This document shows positions 1 through 7,852 of a stretch of 64,000 bases of DNA, piece by piece. The notes under the pieces were generated by a model. It had not been told where the DNA came from, did not search any database, and saw only the letters and a list, made by a program, of their open reading frames with translations. A program made the position numbers and the translations under genes. This DNA is from Xenophilus aerolatus (GTDB lineage Bacteria; Pseudomonadota; Gammaproteobacteria; Burkholderiales; Burkholderiaceae_C), in contig JASCNX010000006.1 of the NCBI GenBank assembly GCA_029968055.1, positions 186,001-250,000 on the forward strand. Direction: 5' to 3'. Numbering within the stretch: the first letter of the stretch is position 1; every line of letters starts with the position of its first letter.

Positions 1-1033
1 GCGCCCGCGGCGGGTCGAACCGGGCGGGCAGCGTGACTGATGCGAGGCGGTCGCGCCACTGCACGTAAGCGTCGATGAAAGCCGCGAAAGCAGGTGCGGG
101 GTCGAAGGCTGCATCCTGCAGGCGGAAGATCGACAAGGCTCTCTGCACGGACACCGGCAGAGAGTCAATGTCGGTCGTCACGGGCGGCACCTCGACCGTG
201 GGCATGAAGTCCACCGCTACGTCTTCAACTTGGCCCAACACCGGGTCCGACCAAGCCACTCCGCAACCGTGGCCGACGGCAAAGGTCGGCATCGAGCGGT
301 ATTGCAGCGCCAGTTCCTCCGCCTCTTCATCCTCGCTGATGGTCGGCGGGTCGGGATATGAGGGCACGCCCAGATCCGGGCGGCATTTCATGCGTACTTG
401 GAAGAGGATGTCCGTCACCTCGACCGGTGCATCCTCTGCCGTCTTCCGCTCATTGACCAGCGAAACGGTGGCGATACGCACGCCCTGCGCCCGGCGGATG
501 AACAGATGCACGCTGGCGCGCCCGCCGAAGACCTCAGTCGACTGTCGCCCCTCTTGACGCACATCGAAAGTGACGGCGAGTTCCGCGTCTGACTCGACCA
601 GCGGACGCCGCTGCCACACCTGCGGGCTTCGGCCGCGGCCCGGCCCCGCGCCGCCCGCATCCGCCGCCGGTGCGGCCACCAGCTCCGCGCTGGAGCGCTC
701 GTAGCGCGCACCAGCGACTTGGACGACGATTCGTTCTTCAGCCTCAGCAATCGCAAAGGTGAGCCCGACCGATGCAGGAAGCTTTTGAAAGACCATGTCC
801 ATTGGCGATTCGAGCTCTTCCTGCTCGTCGCCGTCCGCCAAGTCCTCGGCGAACTCCTGTTCATCGGCCGTTGCCCTGCCACTACTTGCACCCTTCGGAA
901 AGATCATTCCGGTCAGGTAGCGCTTATTGGGCTTCTCCCTCATGGACTCGTCGATCGTGCCAGGGCCGATCAGGCGCCACCGCACTTCCTTCAAGAACTC
1001 CCGCCTCAGTTGCTGATTTTCATCGTTGCTCAT
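1..1033 (-). CDS. DrmA-like (DISARM-type) helicase, N-terminal part; runs off the window
   Basis: An open frame of 344 codons starts at ATG 1033 and runs off the left edge without a stop. The N-terminus has a basic-hydrophobic stretch ending in RLIGPG, then the motif KRYLTGMIFPKG, an acidic linker, then PASVGLTFAI. I recognise this order from the N-terminal region of DrmA, the large SF2 helicase of the DISARM anti-phage system. The helicase motifs themselves would lie outside the window, so the assignment rests on the N-terminus only. Its start overlaps the stop of the upstream NERD-helicase gene by 14 bases, so the two are probably translated together. A related SF2 helicase from another defence system is the main alternative. 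Confidence 0.55.
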   Translation of the reverse strand, partial: MSNDENQQLRREFLKEVRWRLIGPGTIDESMREKPNKRYLTGMIFPKGASSGRATADEQEFAEDLADGDEQEELESPMDMVFQKLPASVGLTFAIAEAEERIVVQVAGARYERSSAELVAAPAADAGGAGPGRGRSPQVWQRRPLVESDAELAVTFDVRQEGRQSTEVFGGRASVHLFIRRAQGVRIATVSLVNERKTAEDAPVEVTDILFQVRMKCRPDLGVPSYPDPPTISEDEEAEELALQYRSMPTFAVGHGCGVAWSDPVLGQVEDVAVDFMPTVEVPPVTTDIDSLPVSVQRALSIFRLQDAAFDPAPAFAAFIDAYVQWRDRLASVTLPARFDPPRA

Positions 1034-2615
1034 CTTCTCCTCGCTTTTGTTCGAAAGATACCTTGGCCAAAGTCTCGAGAAACTCGCGGAAAGACGGTTG
1101 CACCGGCAGAAAGAGCGACGCACCGGCTCGCGACATACCCATATAAAGTAGCGACTCGCCCAGCCTTCCCGCCGGCAGCCGATCCAGATCGACCAGCATC
1201 ACCACACGCGCCTCCATGCCTCGGAAGTCCCGAATGCCCGCGACGATGCCGTGGCTGTACGAGCGCACCTGCCCGTCGGGATACAGAGGCAGGCAGGCAT
1301 GATCGAGGAGGCGCGCTAGCCGCCTGCATACCGGCCCCCGAATGCCGTCCGCCCCTAAGATGGCAATCTCGAACGGCTGGATACCATCGTTTAAGGCGTC
1401 AGACACGCGAGAGCACACGGCCGCGACCTCTTCGTCGAAGTCCGGCACCAACCGCAACCCTACCTTGACACCGAACCCGTCGACCTGCGAGGTTCCAATG
1501 TCGGCATCCAAGAAAGTCTGGATCACGCTTACGATCTCACGAGTCGAGCGGACGTTTCGGCGAAGCGCAACCTGGACGGCGTGCTGGGCCAGCAAATGCA
1601 GCGCGCCAGGGTCGGGAGGATCCGTCAAGAACTGCAGGTTCGGATCCATGAACCAGCGCCAGCGGCCTGCCGCCAAGCCACCTGGGAGCTGACGGAATAG
1701 CTGCTCCATGCGTGCCGGCTGTGCTTGGTCCTGCCCTTCGTCAACGATCAGGACGTCCGTCCCAGGCGGCAGCGCGCCGGACACGACCTGAATACCACGA
1801 AGCCCTACCCTTGCCCGCAGCGCCGCAGCAAACGGCGTCTCGCTGGTGAAAATCGCAGGTCTTCGGCCAACCGCCTGTTCTGCAATAGCACACAAGACGG
1901 CGAGCTCGGACTTTCCAGTACCTGCCCCGCCGGTGATGCAGAGGCGAGCACTGGACTCCAGGCTCTCCAAGATGGCGAATTGCTGGCCCGTTAGCCTGAA
2001 GGCTTGGTCTTGTGCCGCGCGAGCGGAAAGACCTAGGGAGATTGCCGCACTGAACTCGGGCACGAGAACGTCGCGGATGACCTCGATCTCGTCGTCCTTC
2101 AGTTCAAAATCACTTGCGTCGTGCTGATCGAAGGGAATCCGGCCCAGCCAATTCGCGAAGCTTGCGGCGTCTTGGCACGTCCGGATGTCCGCAAGCCTCG
2201 TCGAAGGAAGTTCGGCCAAGTCCCGCCTGAAGCTGCAGAGCGGAAAGACAACGCCCCAACGGCAGCGCACGCGTCGACCCAGGTGCGTGTGCAGAAGCGC
2301 CTCCAGCGCGATGGCGGCAGACAGCGCTTGGCGCGCCGGCCCTTCTGTCGACACGATCGCCCGCCCCCGAGCATTTTCGTAAAACCATTCCCGTCCAGCC
2401 AGGCTCACGGTTCCACCTTTGACTTCAAGCACCGTGAGCCCTTCCCTAGATGCCACGACAAAGTCTGCTTCCCCCCAGCGCTTGTACTCATGCTCTGGCA
2501 GATTCACCGAGTGAACTGCGAACCCCGATTCGGACGTCAGTGCCGACAACAGCTCATAGACCCGCGCTTCCCCACGGTAGCGCGGTCGGAGCTGATGGCG
2601 GGGATAGATCCTCAA
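1020..2615 (-). CDS. NERD nuclease-domain UvrD-like helicase/ATPase
   Basis: The 531-residue protein has an N-terminal NERD domain (nuclease-related; key stretch GEAD...VLEVKGG, residues 48-68), then a superfamily 1 ATPase. Visible motifs are Walker A GAGTGKS (about 230-236), Walker B LIVDEGQD (about 289-296), a LRRNVRS motif IV-like stretch, FRGMEARVVML resembling motif V, and YMGMSRA resembling motif VI. The start is TTG 2615, eight bases after a GGGGG run; there is no early ATG. It probably cuts and unwinds DNA, as in the Nhi-type nuclease-helicases that block phage. The stop overlaps the start of the DrmA-like gene, which points to a joint defence role; that part is inference. Confidence 0.8.
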   Translation of the reverse strand: MRIYPRHQLRPRYRGEARVYELLSALTSESGFAVHSVNLPEHEYKRWGEADFVVASREGLTVLEVKGGTVSLAGREWFYENARGRAIVSTEGPARQALSAAIALEALLHTHLGRRVRCRWGVVFPLCSFRRDLAELPSTRLADIRTCQDAASFANWLGRIPFDQHDASDFELKDDEIEVIRDVLVPEFSAAISLGLSARAAQDQAFRLTGQQFAILESLESSARLCITGGAGTGKSELAVLCAIAEQAVGRRPAIFTSETPFAAALRARVGLRGIQVVSGALPPGTDVLIVDEGQDQAQPARMEQLFRQLPGGLAAGRWRWFMDPNLQFLTDPPDPGALHLLAQHAVQVALRRNVRSTREIVSVIQTFLDADIGTSQVDGFGVKVGLRLVPDFDEEVAAVCSRVSDALNDGIQPFEIAILGADGIRGPVCRRLARLLDHACLPLYPDGQVRSYSHGIVAGIRDFRGMEARVVMLVDLDRLPAGRLGESLLYMGMSRAGASLFLPVQPSFREFLETLAKVSFEQKRGEDEQR

Positions 2616-3706
2616 GCACGCCCCCGAACGGCAGCCGGGGCTGGGTCATGAGCAAGTGCCACACCTTGCCACACCAAAAATCCGGGTGCGTCACTTCCAA
2701 TCATGCTCAAGACCTTTCGAAGCTGCCGATCCCGCAGGCCTTGCTGCTGACCTCGGAGTGAAGGTGTTGCCGCCCAGCTCCAGTTGGACCCGGGTGGAGC
2801 GCCCTCGAAGCTCACTCAGCTTTGACGTAGGCTTTTGCGACGGCTGAAAGGGCAACGACCGCCAGGGCACCGGTGACCTTGCCGCACTCTGCAACGTAGA
2901 TTCCCAACTTTGCCTCCTACTCCACATCCGAGTTACCAATAGTAACTTGGGCGCGCGTGTTCGTGCGGGGTGCAGGGGGTTGTTAGCGCAATATTTCACG
3001 GCCGAGGTAGCGGGTTGCAGATGTCATTCGCAAGGTGCTGTTGTTGCCGGTCGTATTGGCTACTGCACTGCAGCAGTGCGTGATCGGCAGTCGCAGGATC
3101 CGCGGGAGTTGCGCGAACCTAGGCTACGAGTGCAATAGAGCCTCAACGCTGAGGGCGGACCGCCGATCAAGCACAGCGCCCTGGTCTCTCCAAAGCGCAG
3201 AAAGGCGACGCTGCTATGCCACGGGCAGCGCGTGCACCACGCGGTCGAGGCCCGGCACGCCGTCGAGGCCGCGGGCGTGGTGGCACGCCTTCGGCTACGT
3301 GACGGCGAGCGGCTGGCACCTGGCCGCGCGCATGCGTGGCGCCGCTGGGCGCCCAGGGTGATGGGCTTGGGCTGGTCTGCGCGTCCTGCGGCACGCCGGG
3401 CATGTTGGAGCGCGTCGGCAAGCACCATTGCACCTCTGAGCGCAGGCGCCGCGCGCTCGTGGCTGCAGTTGGTGCCCATCGAGGTGCCGCCCATGGTGTG
3501 AGATGAGGCCGACCAGTGGGCCTACACGGACCTCGGCTGCGCAACGTGCGGGCGCGGCATCCTGCAGTCGCGGCGCGGCCGGCGCGGCAAGGCCATGTCC
3601 GTGCGCTGTGAGCACTGCGGCGACCACGCCGAGGGGTAGCTCCGCACCTGCACGAAAAAACGGCCCGTGCATCGCCGCAGCGGGCCGCCTGGGACGTGCG
3701 CGGGGT
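2616..3706. other. Gene-poor stretch of about 1.1 kb
   Basis: No convincing complete gene is visible here on either strand. A 67-codon minus-strand frame at 2612-2815 overlaps the start of the NERD-helicase gene, and its middle (GLRDRQLRKVL) faintly recalls AraC-type regulators, but it has no supporting context. Fragments with paired cysteines occur on the plus strand near 3,380-3,640 and are listed separately. The stretch may be scar DNA from earlier insertions. Confidence 0.4.
3363..3639 (+). pseudogene. Possible decayed zinc-ribbon gene
   Basis: Two plus-strand pieces in different frames each carry paired cysteines. The first (from 3363) contains LVCASCGTPGM followed by a KHHC stretch. 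The second (3502-3639) contains GCATCGRG and, 18 residues later, CEHCGDH before a TAG stop. Together they look like a zinc-ribbon protein broken by a frameshift, but neither piece has a clear start codon with a ribosome binding site. It may equally be chance in GC-rich DNA. Confidence 0.25.
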
Positions 3707-3994
3707 TCAGGTGCGTCCGAGCATCAGCCGGCGGCGATCGATGGCCGCGGCTTCGGACTTCGTGAGCACTTCGCCGTGGAGACGCCGAAGCCGGTTCGGC
3801 ACCAGCAGCCGCGCGGGCCGCAGCGCCATGGACTTCGTGAGGGCGGCCTCGCGCTTGCGGCCCCAGAAGACCAGCAGATCGGCGACCACCGCCTTCGCGA
3901 GGGGGCTGTCGGTCCAGCCGTGCGCCGCATCTTCGCGGTCGGCGGCTTCGATGGCATCGCGCCACGTGACGACTCGGTATCGTTCGAACTTCAT
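3707..3994 (-). CDS. Hypothetical protein, last gene of a four-gene overlapping operon
   Basis: This 95-residue protein is not recognised. It has no signal peptide or membrane segment, is rich in Arg and Ala, and ends in a basic tail (AIDRRRLMLGRT). Its ATG overlaps the TGA of the preceding gene by four bases, the usual sign of translational coupling. The four genes from 5505 down to 3707 overlap one another throughout, so they should be read as one functional unit. Small adapter or DNA-packaging-like proteins of islands are possible, but nothing in the sequence settles the role. Confidence 0.7.
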   Translation of the reverse strand: MKFERYRVVTWRDAIEAADREDAAHGWTDSPLAKAVVADLLVFWGRKREAALTKSMALRPARLLVPNRLRRLHGEVLTKSEAAAIDRRRLMLGRT

Positions 3995-4284
3995 GCGCCC
4001 TCCTTCGGCGATGCTGGCGCGGCTGCGGCCTCCAGCGCCGCCGAATCGACACGAAGGCGAGACGCCACGAGCGCCAGGGCAGCAGCCCAGCAGAGCGGAT
4101 CGCCGCCCAGCGCGGCGGCTGCCAGCGCCTCGATTTCATCGTCACGAACACCGAGCTTCAGCAGCGGCTGCATGCGCCGGCGCGCCAGTTCGAGATTCGA
4201 GGGTCGGCCCTTCAGGTTGCCCGAGCGGCCGCCGACGGCGAAGCGGCCGGCGTTTGGGGGGCGATCAGAACAAGGTATCTTCAT
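3991..4284 (-). CDS. Small protein with a DUF5681-like GNxKGRP motif
   Basis: The 97-residue product starts at ATG 4284, inside the 3' end of the preceding gene (20-base overlap). A longer reading to 4422 is open but would overlap that gene much further. The N-terminal third has the motif GGRSGNLKGRPSNLE, which matches the GNPKGRP signature of DUF5681 proteins, small basic proteins found near phage and island DNA-handling genes. The C-terminal half is Ala- and Leu-rich and predicted helical. It overlaps the next gene by four bases. The motif match is direct observation; a DNA-associated role is inference. Confidence 0.7.
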   Translation of the reverse strand: MKIPCSDRPPNAGRFAVGGRSGNLKGRPSNLELARRRMQPLLKLGVRDDEIEALAAAALGGDPLCWAAALALVASRLRVDSAALEAAAAPASPKEGA

Positions 4285-4681
4285 CGGGATTGTCCTGCTC
4301 CTGCCCAGCCGACGGGCCGCTCTGCGTCGCCGACGCGGCGTCGGGCGTGGACACCGACACGCCCACGAGGCTGGACTCTTCCGCCTTGTCGTCGTCCACC
4401 GGAGCAGGATGCGGCAGCGCAAGGGCGATCACGCGCGCCACGAGGTCGATCATCGCCAGGTCGTAGTTGCCGTACGCATGCGCAGCCATCTTGATGATCC
4501 GCGGCGACAGGTCGGCGCCACGCGGCCCGAGGACCAAGCGGCACCGCGGAAGCATCGAACGCATGCGCTCCTGCTCCAGCGCGCCGTGGCCGGGCGTGCG
4601 TTCGAGCTTCGAGGTGGAGCGGGCGGGAGTCTTGGCCGCGGACTTGCGGCTCTTGTTGGTCGAGGCGGTCATCAGATCCAC
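4265..4681 (-). CDS. Hypothetical protein of the four-gene operon
   Basis: A 138-residue protein begins with a basic, Lys/Ser/Thr-rich tail (TNKSRKSAAKTPARSTSK). A core about 70 residues long follows, containing SPRIIKMAAHAYGNYDLAMIDL, and the protein ends in an acidic, disordered-looking stretch finishing DNPDEDTLF. This basic-core-acidic layout suggests a nucleic-acid or protein-binding adapter, but I do not recognise a family. It overlaps the upstream coiled-coil gene by 10 bases and the downstream gene by 20 bases. Confidence 0.65.
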   Translation of the reverse strand: MDLMTASTNKSRKSAAKTPARSTSKLERTPGHGALEQERMRSMLPRCRLVLGPRGADLSPRIIKMAAHAYGNYDLAMIDLVARVIALALPHPAPVDDDKAEESSLVGVSVSTPDAASATQSGPSAGQEQDNPDEDTLF

Positions 4682-5505
4682 TTCCCCGCGGCGACGTCGC
4701 GGAGTTGTTGCGAAGGGGTGTAGTGGCTGCCGACGTTGCGGTAGCCGCGGGCGAAGAGTTCGGTGCGCAGCACGCGGGCCTGCTCCACGAGGTGCGCCTC
4801 GGCCACGCGCATGCGGGCCACGAGAGCCTCCACCTCGGCCTTCTTGCGGGCGTCGGCCAGGGCGTGTTCGGCGGCCTGAAGGGCGTGCTGTGCGGCCGCG
4901 ACGGGCTCGGCGACCACTGCGAGCGTGGTTTCCAGGGGCGCGAGCGCGGCGGCGAGGTGCTTGACATCGAGGTCGAGGGTCTTGATCCGGGCTTCATCCC
5001 CATCGCGCACGTCGCCAGTGGCCCGGCGCGCGCCGATGGAGTCGAGTTCCTCGCGTGCCTGCGCCAGCCGGCCGGCAACGCGATCGCGCGGCGCTGCCGC
5101 CTCGGCCTGGGCAGCCCGGGCGCGGTCGAATGCGGCCTTGGCACGTTGCACGCCGGCCAGGGCATGCACGACGGCCTGCGGCAGGGCTTCTGCCGGCGCT
5201 TCCACACCCTCCGGCAACGCCATGGCGGCGACGGCCTGGGCGTGCTCCTGCTGGGCGCGCTGCAGGGCTTCCGCTTCGTCCTGCTGGCGCGCGGCGGCGG
5301 CCTCGGCAGTAGCGGCTTCTGCTGCGGCGCGCTCGGCGGCGCGAACTTCCTGCAGCGCCGCCTTCGCGTGGTGCAGGGCCGTGTGCGCGGCGGTCGAGTC
5401 TTCACCGGCGAGCAGCACGGTGTCGACTTCGGCTTCGGCCTGTTGAACGGCCGCCAGGGCTTGCGCCAGGGCGGGGCTGGTGGGGGGTGGAATAAGCGTT
5501 TGCAT
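4672..5505 (-). CDS. Alanine-rich coiled-coil protein, first gene of the operon
   Basis: The 277-residue protein is dominated by Ala, Glu, Gln and Arg in heptad-like patterns from about residue 15 to 240, so it should form long coiled coils. No enzymatic motif, signal peptide or membrane span is visible. The last 30 residues (RGYRNVGSHYTPSQQLRDVAAGKWI) are not coiled-coil and may form a binding tail. It is the promoter-proximal gene of the overlapping set 5505-3707. The architecture recalls scaffold or tape-measure-like proteins, but size and context do not prove that. Very high Ala content also makes the opposite strand falsely open over the same stretch. Confidence 0.65.
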   Translation of the reverse strand: MQTLIPPPTSPALAQALAAVQQAEAEVDTVLLAGEDSTAAHTALHHAKAALQEVRAAERAAAEAATAEAAAARQQDEAEALQRAQQEHAQAVAAMALPEGVEAPAEALPQAVVHALAGVQRAKAAFDRARAAQAEAAAPRDRVAGRLAQAREELDSIGARRATGDVRDGDEARIKTLDLDVKHLAAALAPLETTLAVVAEPVAAAQHALQAAEHALADARKKAEVEALVARMRVAEAHLVEQARVLRTELFARGYRNVGSHYTPSQQLRDVAAGKWI

Positions 5506-5628
5506 GCGGGCATCGTGCTGTCACGACCTCGATATGCAGCAGCTAAGGCCCGGATACTTTCAACAAGCGCACAGTTCCGTGTCGCCGATCGACCACGTTT
5601 CCACGTCGTCGTGCGCGAGTGCCGCGCA

Positions 5629-5841
5629 CTAAAGGTCAGCGAAGATTGCGGAAAGCGGCAACTTGAGAGCAGTCGCCAGGGTGTGTATCGCGTCAAGGGA
5701 CGGGTTTGCCCCGCCCGTCTCCACCCGACTCATGTAGGTGCGCGCAAACCCGCACTTTTCAGCGAACTCTTCCTGCGTCATGCCGGAGGCCATCCGCAGT
5801 TCACGGATTCGACTTCCAAAACGACGACGGAGGCTTTTCAT
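5629..5841 (-). CDS. XRE-family helix-turn-helix regulator
   Basis: The 70-residue protein is a single lambda-repressor-like helix-turn-helix domain. Residues 10-64 show the family pattern: RIRELRMASGMTQEEFAEKC, then a recognition helix with RTYMSRVETGGANPS and a closing helix LATALKLPLSAIF. It lacks any additional domain, as in immunity or maintenance regulators of mobile elements. It is transcribed away from the lipoprotein gene at 5901, and direct repeats in the shared 59-base gap are plausible operators. It probably represses itself and its divergent neighbour; control of the four-gene operon downstream is also possible. Confidence 0.85.
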   Translation of the reverse strand: MKSLRRRFGSRIRELRMASGMTQEEFAEKCGFARTYMSRVETGGANPSLDAIHTLATALKLPLSAIFADL

Positions 5842-5850
5842 CGGTCCTCG

Positions 5851-5893
5851 ATCGTGCTGTCATGTGATCTAATCGTGAACACACTAATCGTGA
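5851..5893. promoter_or_regulatory. Candidate XRE operator: repeats of CTAATCGTGA
   Basis: CTAATCGTGA occurs at 5869-5878 and again at 5884-5893, and a shorter ATCGTG lies at 5851-5856. All sit in the gap between the divergent XRE gene and lipoprotein gene. The two full copies are 15 bases apart start to start. Binding by the XRE protein is inferred from position. Confidence 0.4.
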
Positions 5894-5900
5894 CATTGCG

Positions 5901-6308
5901 ATGATGCGTACCTGTAGCTTGACACTCTGCTTCTTGGCGATGGCAGTCGCTGGATGCCAGCCACCAGATCCGAAGATTGAAGCTTTGAGGCAACAACGTC
6001 GAGCAGAGCTGCAGCGCCAGCGCGATGACGCTGCTCGGGCGGCGACGGCGACGGCAGCGGCGACGTCTTGGTTTACCGCGGATGTCAACAGCTCAAGCTG
6101 CCGGCAGTCGGGCTCGCCTGCTGATCGCATTCGCATGCTGCAAGAGGCAGGCTTCAACGCCCAGACCTTGGACAAGTTCGGCGGGGCAGTCGAGGTCGGC
6201 TACGAGCAAGGTGGCGGAAGCTTTAGGTACTGGACCTACTACCGCTCGTTCGAAAGCTGCATGGCGGCCCTCCCCCGGTCTCAACCTGTTCCCAGCAAGT
6301 ACGAGTAG
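5901..6308 (+). CDS. Small lipoprotein of unknown function
   Basis: The 135-residue protein begins with a short signal peptide whose end, LAMAVAGC, is a lipobox; Cys-19 would be lipidated, placing the protein in the cell envelope. A charged Gln/Arg-rich helix follows, with two later cysteines (about residues 67 and 119) that could form a disulfide in the periplasm. The C-terminal half is rich in aromatic residues (GSFRYWTYYRSFESC). Either of two adjacent ATGs (5901, 5904) may be the start; no clear ribosome binding site is seen. It is divergent from the XRE regulator. I recognise no family. Confidence 0.65.
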   Translation: MMRTCSLTLCFLAMAVAGCQPPDPKIEALRQQRRAELQRQRDDAARAATATAAATSWFTADVNSSSCRQSGSPADRIRMLQEAGFNAQTLDKFGGAVEVGYEQGGGSFRYWTYYRSFESCMAALPRSQPVPSKYE

Positions 6309-6495
6309 AGGTCGGAGCCTGGGGCGCTCCTACGGCGTCCGCAGCGAGTGCTTGGAGCAGTCGACCGGCGCAACCTTCTGGACCGAGTGCGCACGAAATT
6401 GGCGCGCAATGGGTGGTCGAGGCACGACCGCATTAGAGCGCGCCAGCCGCCGCGCTGATGTGGCAGGATTCGGCGACGAACGGACATTAAAAGCT

Positions 6496-6849
6496 ATGGA
6501 GAGACTCGTCGTTCCGGCCCCAGTGACTGGTGAAGGTCGAATCGTGAGGCAATCCGGCGGACTCCATCGGTACGGTCACGTCGTTCTGGTCGTGGAGACT
6601 TCGGCCGGCACCGACCTGTCATTCGCTTGGGAGGTGCTGCCGGAGCAGATTCCAGGCATGTTCAATGACGCCGTCTACCGGGGTGTCCAACGGTCGTTCG
6701 AACCTGACGCTCAGTTCGCTGGGTACAGCCCCGATGGCCTACTTGTCCGCGTGGTGGCAGGCTCATTTCATCAAACTGATTCGAACGAAGGGAGCTTCGA
6801 GATGGCTTCCATGCAAGCCTTCGCGAAGGCGGTGACGACGCTGGCCTGA
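6496..6849 (+). CDS. Stand-alone protein resembling EF-G domain IV
   Basis: The 117-residue product carries a stretch (VTGEGRIVRQSGGLHRYGHV, then VVLVVE) that closely follows translation factor EF-G domain IV, where the family reads as GxxxRQSGGxxxYGHV. The rest of EF-G, including the GTPase domain, is absent; total length fits domain IV alone. The start is taken at ATG 6496, just before the homologous part; in-frame ATG 6409 is an alternative that adds 29 residues. In EF-G this domain enters the ribosomal A site, so the protein might act at the ribosome or mimic it, but this is inference. It sits alone between the lipoprotein gene and a convergent gene. Confidence 0.65.
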   Translation: MERLVVPAPVTGEGRIVRQSGGLHRYGHVVLVVETSAGTDLSFAWEVLPEQIPGMFNDAVYRGVQRSFEPDAQFAGYSPDGLLVRVVAGSFHQTDSNEGSFEMASMQAFAKAVTTLA

Positions 6850-6952
6850 GCAAATTGAGTGCCCGCTTCGGAGCAAGGCGTACAGCCGCTTTGGGCCCGA
6901 CGCCGACATAGCGAGTACGCCAAAGCAGACATTGCCATGCCAGCAAAAGCGA

Positions 6953-7420
6953 CTACGGGTTCTTCCTGCCTTCGGCCTCGTAGCTGTTCAAAAGCCGTTG
7001 GAGAGTCGCACGCTCCGTGTCAGCAATACCGTTCCCGAGATCAACGACGATACCGTTGACGAGGTAGTACTCGGTGTCATTTCGAATGGTCCCCCGCTTC
7101 ACGATGCGCTTGTACGATGAGGCATATCGACGCCGGACCTCTGACGCCGTTATCAATCCTGAGGCGCGAAGAGCCTCGTCAAGCGCCGCGACGCCCGCTG
7201 CCGGCTTGTCACTCAACTCCTCGATGACGTCGTTCGCCGCTTGGCGAAGTCCCTCCAGAGCCTTTGCTTTACCGTGCTGCTCGATGATGCCCGCACACAC
7301 GGTTTCGATACTCAATGTTGAGGTCGGTGTCACGCCCGACACACGGGTCGCATAGAAGGACACGAACGCCAGCAATTCTTGGAATTCGCGTTCGCGGTCG
7401 GGTGAAAGGGGTCGTGGCAT
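6953..7420 (-). CDS. Hypothetical protein
   Basis: This 155-residue soluble protein is not recognised. It is predicted to be mostly helical, with an N-terminal acidic/basic region (LSPDREREFQELLAFVSFYA). Its last 60 residues (RRRYASSYKRIVKRGTIRND) include a basic segment that could bind nucleic acid. No signal peptide or membrane span is seen. It is convergent with the EF-G-like gene and lies 55 bases after a broken small gene on the same strand, with which it may once have formed an operon. Confidence 0.65.
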   Translation of the reverse strand: MPRPLSPDREREFQELLAFVSFYATRVSGVTPTSTLSIETVCAGIIEQHGKAKALEGLRQAANDVIEELSDKPAAGVAALDEALRASGLITASEVRRRYASSYKRIVKRGTIRNDTEYYLVNGIVVDLGNGIADTERATLQRLLNSYEAEGRKNP

Positions 7421-7475
7421 TTAGGGGAATGGGACGGGGCTGGATGGCCTGCTCTTGGCTGCTGCCGTCCGCTGC

Positions 7476-7748
7476 TCAAGCAGCGGCTTCAAGGACCGCA
7501 ATGTACGGGTGAACTGCCGGATGCGCTTGCACCCACTCCTCGCCCAAGAACGTCGACACCGAACCTGAACCGACGACGCTCACAATCGAGTCGAACTTGG
7601 ATGCGGCCTGAAGAAGCTCATGGACTGCATGCATCGCGGCCTCGCTCCGAGCCGATCGAGCCTCGCCAGCTTCCCTGCTCTACTCCTTTTGAATGGCCGC
7701 AATCAGCTTTCCCGCCGCGGCCTCAAGGGGTTTTCGTGGGCGTGCCAT
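7476..7748 (-). pseudogene. Small hypothetical gene interrupted by an in-frame amber codon
   Basis: A frame of 91 codons opens at ATG 7748 (MARPRKPLEAAAGKLIAAIQ) and ends at TGA 7476, with a single TAG at 7680-7682 after codon 22. Beyond it the frame continues with well-behaved protein-like sequence (HELLQAASKFDSIVSVVGSG) and can restart at ATG 7625. Either the gene is newly inactivated, the downstream part is translated on its own (about 49 residues), or the stop is read through. An insertion sequence lies directly upstream of its 5' end and may have taken its promoter. Confidence 0.5.
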
Positions 7749-7786
7749 AGGGAGCAAATCTAACCTGCTGGTGAATGACTGGTTGT

Positions 7787-7806
7787 GGCCGAGACTGTGT
7801 GAAAAC
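7787..7806. repeat. Left terminal inverted repeat of the IS1182-family element
   Basis: The 20 bases GGCCGAGACTGTGTGAAAAC match the reverse complement of 9383-9402 at 19 positions. Confidence 0.9.
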
Positions 7807-7852
7807 CTCCTCCTGACCTATATTGCCACGACGCAAGCAAAGCGAGGTGGCG

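Noticed and set aside
2612-2815. 67-codon frame with a faint AraC-like stretch
   Set aside because: Too short, no ribosome binding site and only a vague similarity over eleven residues.
2691-2999. Frame containing VQLELGGNTF, similar to dehydrogenase motifs
   Set aside because: One short motif in GC-rich DNA without the rest of the family is not enough to call a remnant.
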